Assembly (NCBI GenBank): GCA_964498585.1
Contig: CAZCHH010000046.1
Location: 1 to 27,638, forward strand
DNA length: 27,638 bases
Direction: 5' to 3'
Source of the DNA: JAAYJM01 sp964498585
Lineage (GTDB): Bacteria; Bacteroidota; Ignavibacteria; Kapaibacteriales; UBA2268
Position numbers and translations under genes: made by a program. The notes below the pieces were generated by a model. It was not told where the DNA came from. It did no database searches and saw only the letters and a list, made by a program, of their open reading frames with translations. Positions 16,101 through 23,828 of the stretch are shown piece after piece; within the stretch, counting starts at the first letter, position 1, and each line of letters begins with the position of its first letter.

Positions 16101-19100
16101 TTGGACTTTAGTTTGGGAACCTGATTCTGCATTTAATACCCAACTTGGTTGGAATATGCACGAATGTATTCAACCATTCTTCTGGGATGGAGTATCAAGT
16201 ATTTTAGTTGAAACCTGTTTCAGCCATCCTACCTGGTCAACAAGCCCATCATTTGTCGGCTATGCTAATCCACAGCAGTATTGGACTACTACTCCTGAAA
16301 CACGTTGTATGTATAGAAGTGTTTTAGTTTATGGCGATAGCACCGATTATTGCAGTATTCCTGAAACATCTGCAACATTAAGGCCAAATAGAGCAAATAT
16401 TCAGTTTGATTTTGCAAACTGGTATCCAATGCCTCCAACTTTAATATCCCCTGTAAATAAAAGTTTAGGTGTTAGTGTAACTCCAACATTAACTTGGGTA
16501 CCTTCTCCAGATGCAACTACTTATCAAGTTCAGGTCTCTGCATCACCGGATTTTGAACCACTATTAGTTAATGCTTCCGACGTTGAAACAACTCAATATC
16601 AGGTTGCTTCTGGTATTTTAGAAGAAACTACTCAGTATTACTGGCATGTAAGAGCATACACAGCAGATGAGCAGGTAAGCTATTGGTCATTCAAATGGGA
16701 TTTCATAACTGAAGGTCCTATTGCAGCACCAGTCCTTACTGAACCAGCTAATGAACAAGTTTACGCACCAACAATGCCAGTGTTTTACTGGAGTGAAGTA
16801 TTTGCAGCTACTGAATACAATATACAAGTATCTGAATTTGAAGATTTTTCAACACTCGTTATTGATGAATCAGTTGACGTAACAACATTTACAGCACGCA
16901 CTGACCTTGAATTCAATACAACATTTTATTGGCGAGTGATGGCATATAATCCTTATGTAAATAGTGAATGGTCAACTGTTTGGCAATTTACAACAGGAAA
17001 CTTTGCAACATTCGGTAACGAAACCACATACATTCCAAGCGGTTCAAATCCTCCGGGACCTTATGGAAACGTATGGGGCGGAGTAAAGAATCAGGTTCTT
17101 ATTACAAGAGATGAATTAGTTGCTGCAGGTGCATTACCAGGAGAAATGAATGCTCTGCTACTTAATGTATTTGCTGTTAATGGATGCGACCCGTTACAGA
17201 ATTTTTCAATTAAAATGAAGCATACAAACGTTGAAGAAATTACTGCTTGGGAATACGAAGGCTTTACAGATGTTTACTCAAACGCTTTATATGTTCCGGT
17301 TCCGGGTTGGAATCTCCATGAATTCTCAAATCCATTTGTTTGGAATGGTGGTTCTAATATATTAATTGATTTCTGTTTCAATAATATGACTTATTCTGAA
17401 AATGCTTCTGTTTATTATTCAACAACACCAAAAGTACAGGATATAAGCTATTGGAACGATGGAGACCCGAATGTTTGTAATGCACCTGGTGTTTCAGGAT
17501 TATTAACAACACGTCCAAATATTAAGTTAAATATGGAATTCCAGGATTTCAAACCACCAATGCTTACTTACCCTGCACACAGACAACTCGGTATCCCACA
17601 ACAGCCGAACTTCCAGTGGCAACCTGTTGATGGCGCTGTTAGCTATGAACTGGTAATATCTTTGATGGATGATTTCTCAATTCCAGAATTTACTTATAAT
17701 GGAATAACAGAAACAAATTATGAAATGGACGGCACAGATCTTTTAGAATTGACTACTTTCTATTACTGGCGAGTCCGTGCTTATGACGAAGACGCTAATC
17801 CAAGCAATTGGTCTTACAGATATTGGTTTATAACAAATGGACCTCTTGAAGTCCCAGTTCAGACCAATCCATTATCTGGAATGACTGAAGTACCTACTAT
17901 ACCAACATTTGTTTGGTTGCCAGTAACAGCTGCTACACAATACAGAGTGCAAGTATCTACAGAACCGGATTTCTCTGGTAATATAGTAATTGATGCTACC
18001 TCACCAACAACTTCTTTAACTGGTTATGGTACCCAACCATCTACTTTATTCTACTGGAGAGTAAAAGCAATGAATCCATTTACTGAAAGTGAATGGTCAA
18101 CTGCCTGGGACTTTACTACTGCAGCACAATTAATAGTTGGCAGTGGAACTTCAACAAATTTATACTATTACGATTATCCATGTATTTATGGACCTTACTA
18201 TCAGTCAGTTAAGCATCAGGTTTTAGTTAAAGCAGACGAAATAATTGCTGCTGGTGGTTCTCCTGGTGGAACTATAACCGAACTCGGCTTACACGTTGCT
18301 TTATTAGATGGAGCAGGTCCATTAAACGGATACACTATTAAAATACAACAAACAACCTTAACCGCTCTCTCCGGTTGGGTATCTTCAGGCACCTGGACTC
18401 AAGTGTTTTCTGTTGCTTCATTTCAACCTGCAGTAGGTTGGAATTTACACGTATTTGATACTCCATTCCCCTGGAACGGAACTTCAAACTTATTAATTGA
18501 ATTCTGCTTCAATAATAATGGTGGACCAAATACCAGAAACGTCCGTATGTCAAACACTCCAACTTCATATACAAGTGTTGTTTACAATCAAGTCTATACA
18601 AGCACTTCTACAACATATTGTTCTGATGCCACATCTTCTTATTCATCTTCAGTAAATCGCCCGAATATGCAATTTGCTATTGAAGGTGGCCCAACGTTAT
18701 TAGAAAGACCCACACTTGTTTCACCAGCATTTGCAGCAACAGAAGTTTCACTTACTCCAGAATTGAGCTGGAACGCTGTTCCCGATGCCGATACTTACAC
18801 AGTTCAGGTTTCTAATAATGCAGCATTCTCTAGCTTTGTTGTAAATACAACTACCACTGAAACTAATTATTTACTCACTACTAATTTGAATTACAATACA
18901 ACATATTATTGGAGAGTAAAGGCAGCAAATGATGAAGGTAATTTCAGCTTGTTCTCACCGGCAAGATACTTTACAACATTTGTGCCACCACCACTTGGAC
19001 AGGTTGTTTTAGTTGAACCGGCAAATGGAATGACTGATGCAGAAGTTGAAGACCTACCATTTGTTTGGAACAGCGTTGCTGATGCTACATATTATACATT

Positions 19101-20448
19101 CCAAATTACTGATGATGAAACATTTACAAATATACTATTCAGTCAGGACTTCGAAGTTACATCATTATTGGTTACAGGATTTGATTACTTAACTACATAT
19201 TACTGGCGTGTAATGGCAAAGAACGACCTCGGAAATTCAGGTCCTTGGTCAGAAATTTGGTCATTTACCACTCAGGAAGAATTATTCCCACAGGATTTAA
19301 TGGTTGCTTCTGGCTGGAATATGGTTTCAAGTTATATCAATCCCGCAGAATTAGATATGTATGACGTTTTTGCTGATGTAATTCCAAATATTAATTTAGT
19401 AAAGAATGGCGCTGGACAAATGTTTGCACCACAATTCGAAATTAATAACATTGGCAACTGGAACTACGAAGATGGATATTTAGTAAATTCCGATAGTGAT
19501 ATTACTTTAACAATCGAAGGTTATCCGATTATTCCTGAAATAACACCATTATTCATCGAACAAGGTTGGAATTTAATTTCTTATTTAAGAACTTCTGAAC
19601 TTGCTCCAAATGAAGCTTTGTCAACATTAGCAACTAACCTTACTCTTGCAAAAAATAATGTCGGCGGTGTTTATTTCCCGACTTGGGGTATTAATACAAT
19701 GGGCAATATGCTTCCCGGTGAAGGTTATTTCATTTATATGAATAATCTCGGTATGCTTATTTATCCTGCAAATTCCGGCTTAAGACAATATGCAGAAGTA
19801 AATACTACTCCTAATGCTCAATTCTTAATTCCAACTGTTAAGAATACTGGAAATAATGCTACTTTATTACTTACTGTAAGTGGTATTGAAGATGGAAATG
19901 AAATTGGTATTTATAATATTAATGGTGATTTAATTGGTTCTGGTGCTGTTTATAATGGAGTTGCTGCCGTAACAATTTGGGGCGACAATGAAATTACTCC
20001 TAATATCGATGGCGCTGGTACTAATGAACTTTTATCAGCTAAATTATATAATCCAAATTCAAACTTAGAACAAGACATATCACTTTCAATGATTAGTGAT
20101 TTAACATCAGGTATGGAATTAAGCAACCTGCTTTACAATCAAAATTCAATCTTTGTTGCTAAAGCCACTGCTTATAATGATGCACTTACTGGAATGAACA
20201 TCAAGAACGTTCCTAATCCTGCATCTGCAAATACAGTATTTGAATTCACTTTAGCAAGCGAAGGCGATGCAGAAATTCTTGTTTATTCATTAACAGGTGA
20301 ATTAGTTGCAAGATTAGCAAATGGTACTTATAACGCCGGCAATCATAGAGTTAACTTCAATGTTGCTAACTTAACAAGCGGTGTTTATAATGTCGTATTG
20401 CGCTCTGGCTCACAACGTGCAGCAACAATGATGTTGATTGAAAAATAA
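13114..20448 (+). CDS. Giant T9SS-secreted multidomain protein (SBBP propeller, FN3 pairs, unnamed module x3)
   Basis: This 2444-residue protein starts with a signal peptide (residues 1-23). An N-terminal domain opening with FFVENKGQW, typical of SBBP proteins, spans about 30-255. About six SBBP beta-propeller repeats follow (around 300-705, signature FSTYIGG). Four FN3-like pairs lie at about 711-905, 1107-1294, 1481-1669 and 1863-2054, each with WRV or WHV strands. Between the pairs sit three copies of an unnamed module (about 903-1104, 1296-1479 and 1673-1859) sharing YTIKM/FSIKM, GWN-H, PF-WNG-SNxLIExCFNN and RPN. Two 'GWN' domains (from about 2066 and 2149) and a linker domain precede the T9SS type A sorting domain (2362-2444, starting NIKNVPNPAS). 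It should be exported by Sec, passed through the outer membrane by T9SS, and attached or released outside. Likely roles are adhesion or glycan/matrix binding, which is an inference. No catalytic motif is visible. The gene is monocistronic, with its own promoter, Shine-Dalgarno site and terminator. Confidence 0.93.
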   Translation: MKTFKMFSTIALLICLTLTSVQSFNQQSKLFFVENKGQWHEDARFLAQSPGVDAWLTANGITYDFYKFQQSTILPQEAVNPDLNDTYKNMDRIGNVVKMQFINSLNSPKVQGVDKKKGYYNFFIGNDKSKWASRIGLYKEAMMAGLYKGIDARLYYENNNLRYDLIVAPKADPNLIKMSFSGTDKVYINYKGNLTINTSIGDVEQSGLYAYQEINGKKVEVECTFKIIDETTVGFNIGDYDDTYPLIIDPLIYCTFVAPTTSGSTLYEGRVNTTQNVLFTGGTGSLIYPVTEGAYQEANAGSTDIFVTKLEADGTDLIFSTYIGGSGAESGLGCAYDNLENVYVCGYGGSTNIPVTDSAFQTVNAGSNDINVFKLSADGTELLYGTYLGGTLGEMAYTIDVDASYNAYVIGYTPSLDYPVTEGAFQTVHGGGTQDVIVTKIAPDGESLVYSTYIGGTLADQTYGNRVTPDGYCFVAGQTVSTDFPVTEGAFQTTYGGGIWDAFLLKLNQDGSDLVFSTYIGGELDDWGMRPDFDAEGNAYMAGYTQSLAYPTTPNSFQPTHAGGGFDAFVTKFNPTGTELIYSTFIGGIGVDYARGLAVDSEGWAVFGGRTTSTDYPVTADAQQAAYAGGADDAIVTMINPNGTNLQYSSYFGGTGSEYARGIDYDEAGNAFPVGYAGSADFPVTPGAYQDSIGIVNGNNAWAARFELDAIISTPIPLAPPNHSIFLELTPTIEWVPVENAVSYDFQLSAQNNFDSTSLVYNVTGLTETTFNIEEELDESVKYYWHVRAYDSESNVSTWSIRWDFTTEGPLFEPVLIEPANNAISQLTSVTFKWNEVLLADRYHLQVSATEDFSVLTIDVTQTVRTYASVGLSTNTNYYWRVMGLNDYVDGPWSDIWTFKTGNFVIVGTETNYDTDYYNYVSPSPYSNWYNHARIYFLYTAEELMASGAYPGDINAFGWNVAMMQSNCGPLFEGQYTIKMKLVPQTVLTPTWDYEDWTLVWEPDSAFNTQLGWNMHECIQPFFWDGVSSILVETCFSHPTWSTSPSFVGYANPQQYWTTTPETRCMYRSVLVYGDSTDYCSIPETSATLRPNRANIQFDFANWYPMPPTLISPVNKSLGVSVTPTLTWVPSPDATTYQVQVSASPDFEPLLVNASDVETTQYQVASGILEETTQYYWHVRAYTADEQVSYWSFKWDFITEGPIAAPVLTEPANEQVYAPTMPVFYWSEVFAATEYNIQVSEFEDFSTLVIDESVDVTTFTARTDLEFNTTFYWRVMAYNPYVNSEWSTVWQFTTGNFATFGNETTYIPSGSNPPGPYGNVWGGVKNQVLITRDELVAAGALPGEMNALLLNVFAVNGCDPLQNFSIKMKHTNVEEITAWEYEGFTDVYSNALYVPVPGWNLHEFSNPFVWNGGSNILIDFCFNNMTYSENASVYYSTTPKVQDISYWNDGDPNVCNAPGVSGLLTTRPNIKLNMEFQDFKPPMLTYPAHRQLGIPQQPNFQWQPVDGAVSYELVISLMDDFSIPEFTYNGITETNYEMDGTDLLELTTFYYWRVRAYDEDANPSNWSYRYWFITNGPLEVPVQTNPLSGMTEVPTIPTFVWLPVTAATQYRVQVSTEPDFSGNIVIDATSPTTSLTGYGTQPSTLFYWRVKAMNPFTESEWSTAWDFTTAAQLIVGSGTSTNLYYYDYPCIYGPYYQSVKHQVLVKADEIIAAGGSPGGTITELGLHVALLDGAGPLNGYTIKIQQTTLTALSGWVSSGTWTQVFSVASFQPAVGWNLHVFDTPFPWNGTSNLLIEFCFNNNGGPNTRNVRMSNTPTSYTSVVYNQVYTSTSTTYCSDATSSYSSSVNRPNMQFAIEGGPTLLERPTLVSPAFAATEVSLTPELSWNAVPDADTYTVQVSNNAAFSSFVVNTTTTETNYLLTTNLNYNTTYYWRVKAANDEGNFSLFSPARYFTTFVPPPLGQVVLVEPANGMTDAEVEDLPFVWNSVADATYYTFQITDDETFTNILFSQDFEVTSLLVTGFDYLTTYYWRVMAKNDLGNSGPWSEIWSFTTQEELFPQDLMVASGWNMVSSYINPAELDMYDVFADVIPNINLVKNGAGQMFAPQFEINNIGNWNYEDGYLVNSDSDITLTIEGYPIIPEITPLFIEQGWNLISYLRTSELAPNEALSTLATNLTLAKNNVGGVYFPTWGINTMGNMLPGEGYFIYMNNLGMLIYPANSGLRQYAEVNTTPNAQFLIPTVKNTGNNATLLLTVSGIEDGNEIGIYNINGDLIGSGAVYNGVAAVTIWGDNEITPNIDGAGTNELLSAKLYNPNSNLEQDISLSMISDLTSGMELSNLLYNQNSIFVAKATAYNDALTGMNIKNVPNPASANTVFEFTLASEGDAEILVYSLTGELVARLANGTYNAGNHRVNFNVANLTSGVYNVVLRSGSQRAATMMLIEK

Positions 20449-20469
20449 TCTGTTAAAGATTATAGATAT

Positions 20470-20507
20470 AAAAATCCGATACTCTTTTGGGTATCGGATT
20501 TTTTTTT
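20470..20507 (+). terminator. Intrinsic terminator of the giant gene
   Basis: A perfect 13-bp stem (20470-20482 with 20491-20503, core atccgatac/gtatcggat) with an 8-base loop is followed by a run of T residues ending at 20507. It starts 21 bp after the stop codon. It is a textbook rho-independent terminator and closes a monocistronic unit. Confidence 0.9.
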
Positions 20508-20534
20508 CTATAATAGTGATTTATATTACTAATT

Positions 20535-20785
20535 CACCTTACGCATTCTCCTCTTGAGATTAATGGCACGAAGATAAGAAATTAATTATTATGGATAATT
20601 GCTTAAATTTCAAGTAGCCGTCCATATTAGTAATATCAGAATAAAATAATAAAGCATAAAAGTGCTTATTATTAAAGTTATTATTTATTATATAGCAGAT
20701 TTTAAAAGTAAAATAAATAAATTATGCTAAATAAAATTCAAATTATTAACTTATCTTCGTAACATTACTCATAAGAGGAGGAATG
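20535..20785. repeat. MITE-like element with inverted ends
   Basis: The left end (20535-20578) is an inverted copy of the 44-bp block at 234-277. The right end (20751-20785) is a partial direct copy of the same block. The two ends therefore face each other around about 170 bp of AT-rich, non-coding DNA. Positions 20665-20785 also match 150-268 directly. No transposase is encoded. I could not identify a target-site duplication by eye. Confidence 0.6.
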
Positions 20786-20787
20786 GA

Positions 20788-20816
20788 ATTTGTGGTGAAA
20801 ATTTAAGAACGTATCA
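20788..20816 (-). repeat. 29-bp inverted copy of the block at 75-103
   Basis: This sequence (starting atttgtggtgaaaattt) is the reverse complement of 75-103 with a single mismatch. At the window start the block lies left of the 150-277 repeat; here it lies right of the matching repeat and in the opposite orientation. The repeat modules have therefore been shuffled independently. Confidence 0.7.
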
Positions 20817-20972
20817 GCCCCCTACTCTCCAGCGGTGGACAAAGATGTCATTTGTAATCCCTTATAAGTATTACATTTTTATCCTATCTTACAAAACATT
20901 ACACTTAAAAAATAATATTTTCTTCCCATATTCGTATTCTCAATTAGATTTCAAAAATTAACTAAAAGAGTT

Positions 20973-21821
20973 ATGAATATAGGAAAATTTAAAATAGAAG
21001 CAATAGAAACCGGATTATTTGGATTAGATGGTGGCTCAATGTTTGGAATTGTTCCGAAAGTTCTATGGCAGCGTAAATATCATCAGGGAGATGAGCAAAA
21101 CCGTATTCCGCTTGCTGCTCGTCCATTACTTGTCCAATTCGATAATAAAGTCCTTTTAATTGATACAGGAAATGGCAATAAATTTAACGATAAATTTGCA
21201 AATTTATACAATTTAGACTTGGAAAAGTCATCTGTATTATCATCGCTAAAACAGCATAATATAGAAGCAGAGCAAATAACTGATGTAATCTTAACTCATT
21301 TGCACTTCGACCATTCCGGGGGAGCAACTATTATTCAAAATAATCAAATTGTTCCTACATTCCCTAATGCTAAATACTATGTCCAGAAAAAACAACTCGA
21401 ATGGTCAAAAAATCCTACTGAAAAAGACAAAGCATCATATATTTCAGAAAACTATGAACCATTAATTGAGCATAATCAATTAGAAATTATTGATGGCGAG
21501 CTTGAACTTTTTAAAGGGATTTTACTAATGACTGCGTTTGGTCATACTCAAGCAATGCAGATGGTAAAAATCTTTGATAACGATAAATCTCTATATTATT
21601 TAGCAGATACAATTCCAACTTCGGCTCATTTGCCTTATTCATTTTCAATGGGATTTGATAATTTCCCATTAAAAGTAATTGAAGAAAAGAAGCAATTACT
21701 TCCACAGATTTATGAAGAAAATTCAATTCTATTTTTTGAGCATGATGCTTTTTTACAAGCAGCAACATTAAAATCAACAGAAAAAGGATTTTCAATTAAC
21801 GAAAAAATTGAAATAATATAA
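20973..21821 (+). CDS. MBL-fold metallo-hydrolase (lactonase-like)
   Basis: This 282-residue soluble metallo-beta-lactamase-fold hydrolase keeps its dinuclear metal site. It has HLHFDH (H109, H111, D113, H114), H191 in FGHTQAMQM, D212 in LADTIPTSAH and H257 in FFEHDAF. LLIDTGNGNK before the metal motif is also typical. The layout is that of the AHL-lactonase/quorum-quenching-like branch (cytoplasmic, no signal peptide) and not that of beta-lactamases or glyoxalase II, but the substrate cannot be assigned. The gene is alone on the plus strand, convergent with the small secreted-protein gene. The start ATG has only a weak AAAGAG upstream. Confidence 0.87.
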   Translation: MNIGKFKIEAIETGLFGLDGGSMFGIVPKVLWQRKYHQGDEQNRIPLAARPLLVQFDNKVLLIDTGNGNKFNDKFANLYNLDLEKSSVLSSLKQHNIEAEQITDVILTHLHFDHSGGATIIQNNQIVPTFPNAKYYVQKKQLEWSKNPTEKDKASYISENYEPLIEHNQLEIIDGELELFKGILLMTAFGHTQAMQMVKIFDNDKSLYYLADTIPTSAHLPYSFSMGFDNFPLKVIEEKKQLLPQIYEENSILFFEHDAFLQAATLKSTEKGFSINEKIEII

Positions 21822-21833
21822 TTTTTTTCCAGT

Positions 21834-21860
21834 CATACTATCAACTTGTTGATAGCATAA
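21834..21860. terminator. Weak hairpin between convergent genes
   Basis: An imperfect palindrome centred on ctatcaacttgttgatag lies just after the MBL stop at 21821. It is followed by a short T-rich stretch on the plus strand. It could serve as a weak terminator between the convergent genes. The stem is AT-rich and its loop is tight. Confidence 0.3.
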
Positions 21861-21921
21861 CTTTTCTCTGTATGAGTTGTGTGATTCTTCGCAGATCTTA
21901 TAATGGTAAGTAAAATTTTCT

Positions 21922-22338
21922 TTACTTGTTCTTTTGTTTGTATTTACCTTTACCAAGTCCTTTGCGTTTGCCTAATCCCATTCCTTTTAATCTGTTATCA
22001 TTAATACCATCGCCATCTTTATCGATAAAAACGTCGTTAGAATCGCATTTGTTTTTATGTCTTCGCATTTTATGCCCTGAGACAGAGTCTTTTGAAAATA
22101 AATTTAAATTTAAAGAAGTTCTTTTTCTCATTCTTAGATTCTGATTTGTGTCTTTAGGGGATATTATTTTATTATTTTTAGAAGAATCTTCTTTATACCT
22201 TTCTGATTCTTTAAATTCTTCAAAAACTTCAGTTTCTTGCGATAATGCCGGAATTATCACCCAGAAAGTAAATAAAAAAGTCAATACATATTTAAAAATT
22301 AATGTAGATTTTTGTTTTATGTTACTATTTATATTCAT
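21922..22338 (-). CDS. Small secreted protein with DxDxDG motif
   Basis: This is a 138-residue protein of unrecognised family. A signal peptide is clear: a basic N-terminus, hydrophobic residues 16-31 (YVLTFLFTFWVIIPAL) and probable cleavage near ALSQ-ETE. The mature part is highly charged, first acidic/Lys-rich, then basic (LRMRKR, HKMRRHKNK). The C-terminus contains DKDGDGINDNR, a DxDxDG calcium-binding loop like those of thrombospondin type 3 repeats. A Gly/Lys/Met tail (MGLGKRKGLGKGK) ends the protein. It starts 15 bp after the stop of the response-regulator gene, so the two are probably co-transcribed and the protein may belong to the regulator's output. An alternative is a metal- or polyanion-binding periplasmic protein. 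Confidence 0.7.
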   Translation of the reverse strand: MNINSNIKQKSTLIFKYVLTFLFTFWVIIPALSQETEVFEEFKESERYKEDSSKNNKIISPKDTNQNLRMRKRTSLNLNLFSKDSVSGHKMRRHKNKCDSNDVFIDKDGDGINDNRLKGMGLGKRKGLGKGKYKQKNK

Positions 22339-22353
22339 TATTATATATTAAAT

Positions 22354-23724
22354 TTATTTAAAACCATATTTGTTTAATTTATATCGCAATGTTCTTTCAG
22401 AGATATTAAGTAACTCAGCAGCTTTTACCTGATTATAATTAGTTGCATTTATTGCTTTTTCAATTAATATTTTTTCTAATTCTTCTACTTTTAAATTTAA
22501 ATCTCCTAAATGCAAATCTAATAAATCTTTCTTATTTTTTATAAACGAATTATTTTTAATTATATTTGGTAAATCGTCAATAGAAATATAATTATTACGG
22601 GTTAAAACAATAGCCCGTTGAATAATATTTTCAAGTTCACGTATATTTCCGGGAAAATCATATTTGGTTAAAAGATTCAAAGCTTCTTTAGTAATAGAAA
22701 ATACTTCCTTTTTGTTTAAAGCTGCATATTTTTCAATAAAATGCTCTACAAGCGGTTGAATATCTAATTTCCTGGAACGAAGAGGTGGAATTTGAATAGC
22801 AACGACATTTAATCGATAAAACAAATCTTCACGAAATTCATTATCTTCAATCATTTTATTTAGATTACGGTTTGTTGCTGCTATAATTCTTACATCTAAT
22901 TGCATTGTTTTGTTGCTTCCAACTCTTTGAATTTCTCCAAATTGAATAGCCCGTAAGAGTTTTACCTGGATTAACAATGGAATATCTCCAACTTCATCAA
23001 TAAAAAGAGTGCTACCGTCTGCTTGTTCGAATTTTCCAATTCTCATTTTTTCAGCACCTGTAAAAGCACCTTTTTCATGTCCAAATAGTTCACTTTCAAA
23101 AAGAGTTTCCGGCATAGCAGCACAGTTAACAACAACAAATGGTTTGTTTTTCCTTGGACTTGAATAATGAATGGCTTTTGCTATAAGTTCTTTCCCGGTG
23201 CCACTTTCTCCGCAAATCAAAACACTTGCCTTTGAATTTGCAACTCTGCCAGCCATATTCAAAACTGCTTCCATCTCATCGCTTTGAGAAATAATAGAGC
23301 TAAATTTATAATGGCTTTCGAGTTGCTGCCTTAATAAAATATTTTCTGAAATTAAATGGCTTCGCTCATAACATTTTTCAATTATATGCAGAAGTTCAGA
23401 TAATTCTATTGGTTTTTGAAGATAATCGTAAGCGCCGGATTTCATTATTTTAACTGCATCTTCAATACTTCCATAAGCAGTCATTATTACTATAGGGATA
23501 TTGGGATTTTGCTTCCTGACTTCCTCTAAAATATCAAAACCTGTCTTGTCCGAGAGTCGATAATCAGTTATAACCATATCAATATCATTTTGCTTAAATA
23601 AAGCTATCGCTTCTTTATAAGTACCGGCATCTAAAACGCTAAATCCTTTCTTTTTCAGAAAACCCTTAATCGGCTCTCTTTGAGAAATCTCATCATCTAT
23701 TAGTAGGATTGAAAAATCTTTCAT
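22354..23724 (-). CDS. NtrC-family sigma-54 response regulator
   Basis: This 456-residue three-domain activator has a receiver (residues 4-118) with LLIDDE acidic pocket D10/D11, phospho-acceptor D54 (VITDYRLS), T82 and K104. The AAA+ domain has Walker A GESGTGKE (172-179), an intact GAFTGA (219-224) and Walker B LFIDEVGD. A Fis-type HTH ends SERTLRYKLNKYG. I place the start at 23724 (MKDFSILLIDDE). The frame could open 14 codons earlier, but that extension overlaps the T-tract of a terminator and adds nonconserved residues. No histidine kinase is in the window, so it is an orphan regulator here. It lies between the chemoreceptor gene (upstream, beyond a terminator) and the small secreted-protein gene (15 bp downstream). 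Confidence 0.94.
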   Translation of the reverse strand: MKDFSILLIDDEISQREPIKGFLKKKGFSVLDAGTYKEAIALFKQNDIDMVITDYRLSDKTGFDILEEVRKQNPNIPIVIMTAYGSIEDAVKIMKSGAYDYLQKPIELSELLHIIEKCYERSHLISENILLRQQLESHYKFSSIISQSDEMEAVLNMAGRVANSKASVLICGESGTGKELIAKAIHYSSPRKNKPFVVVNCAAMPETLFESELFGHEKGAFTGAEKMRIGKFEQADGSTLFIDEVGDIPLLIQVKLLRAIQFGEIQRVGSNKTMQLDVRIIAATNRNLNKMIEDNEFREDLFYRLNVVAIQIPPLRSRKLDIQPLVEHFIEKYAALNKKEVFSITKEALNLLTKYDFPGNIRELENIIQRAIVLTRNNYISIDDLPNIIKNNSFIKNKKDLLDLHLGDLNLKVEELEKILIEKAINATNYNQVKAAELLNISERTLRYKLNKYGFK

Positions 23725-23765
23725 AAATTTTATTTTAATGTTGATTTTCATAAATACATTATTCA

Positions 23766-23808
23766 AAAATAAAAAAAATGCTAATGTTTACAAAAAACAT
23801 TAGCATTT
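23766..23808 (-). terminator. Intrinsic terminator of the chemoreceptor gene
   Basis: A perfect 14-bp stem (23776-23789 with 23795-23808, core aatgctaatgttt) has a 5-base loop. On the minus strand it is followed by a T-rich run. It lies about 20 bp after the chemoreceptor stop and just before the response-regulator gene. The regulator therefore probably has its own promoter or depends on readthrough. Confidence 0.85.
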
Positions 23809-23828
23809 AAATCAATTAATAGTCATTA

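Larger units (their letters stand above)
20508..20972. other. Intergenic region with MITE-like repeat
   Basis: Apart from the repeats listed at 20535-20816, this 465-bp stretch has no gene-like frame. The last ~120 bp before the MBL gene are AT-rich and hold no clear promoter match, although a promoter must lie there or within the repeats. Confidence 0.65.

Noticed and set aside
20563..20585. TGGCACG motif as a sigma-54 -24 element
   Set aside because: There is no TTGC-type -12 element at the correct spacing, and the motif is part of the 44-bp dispersed repeat.
23725..23766. 14-codon N-terminal extension of the response regulator
   Set aside because: It overlaps the T-tract of the chemoreceptor terminator, has no ribosome-binding site, and receiver domains normally start just before LLIDDE, as in the shorter form.
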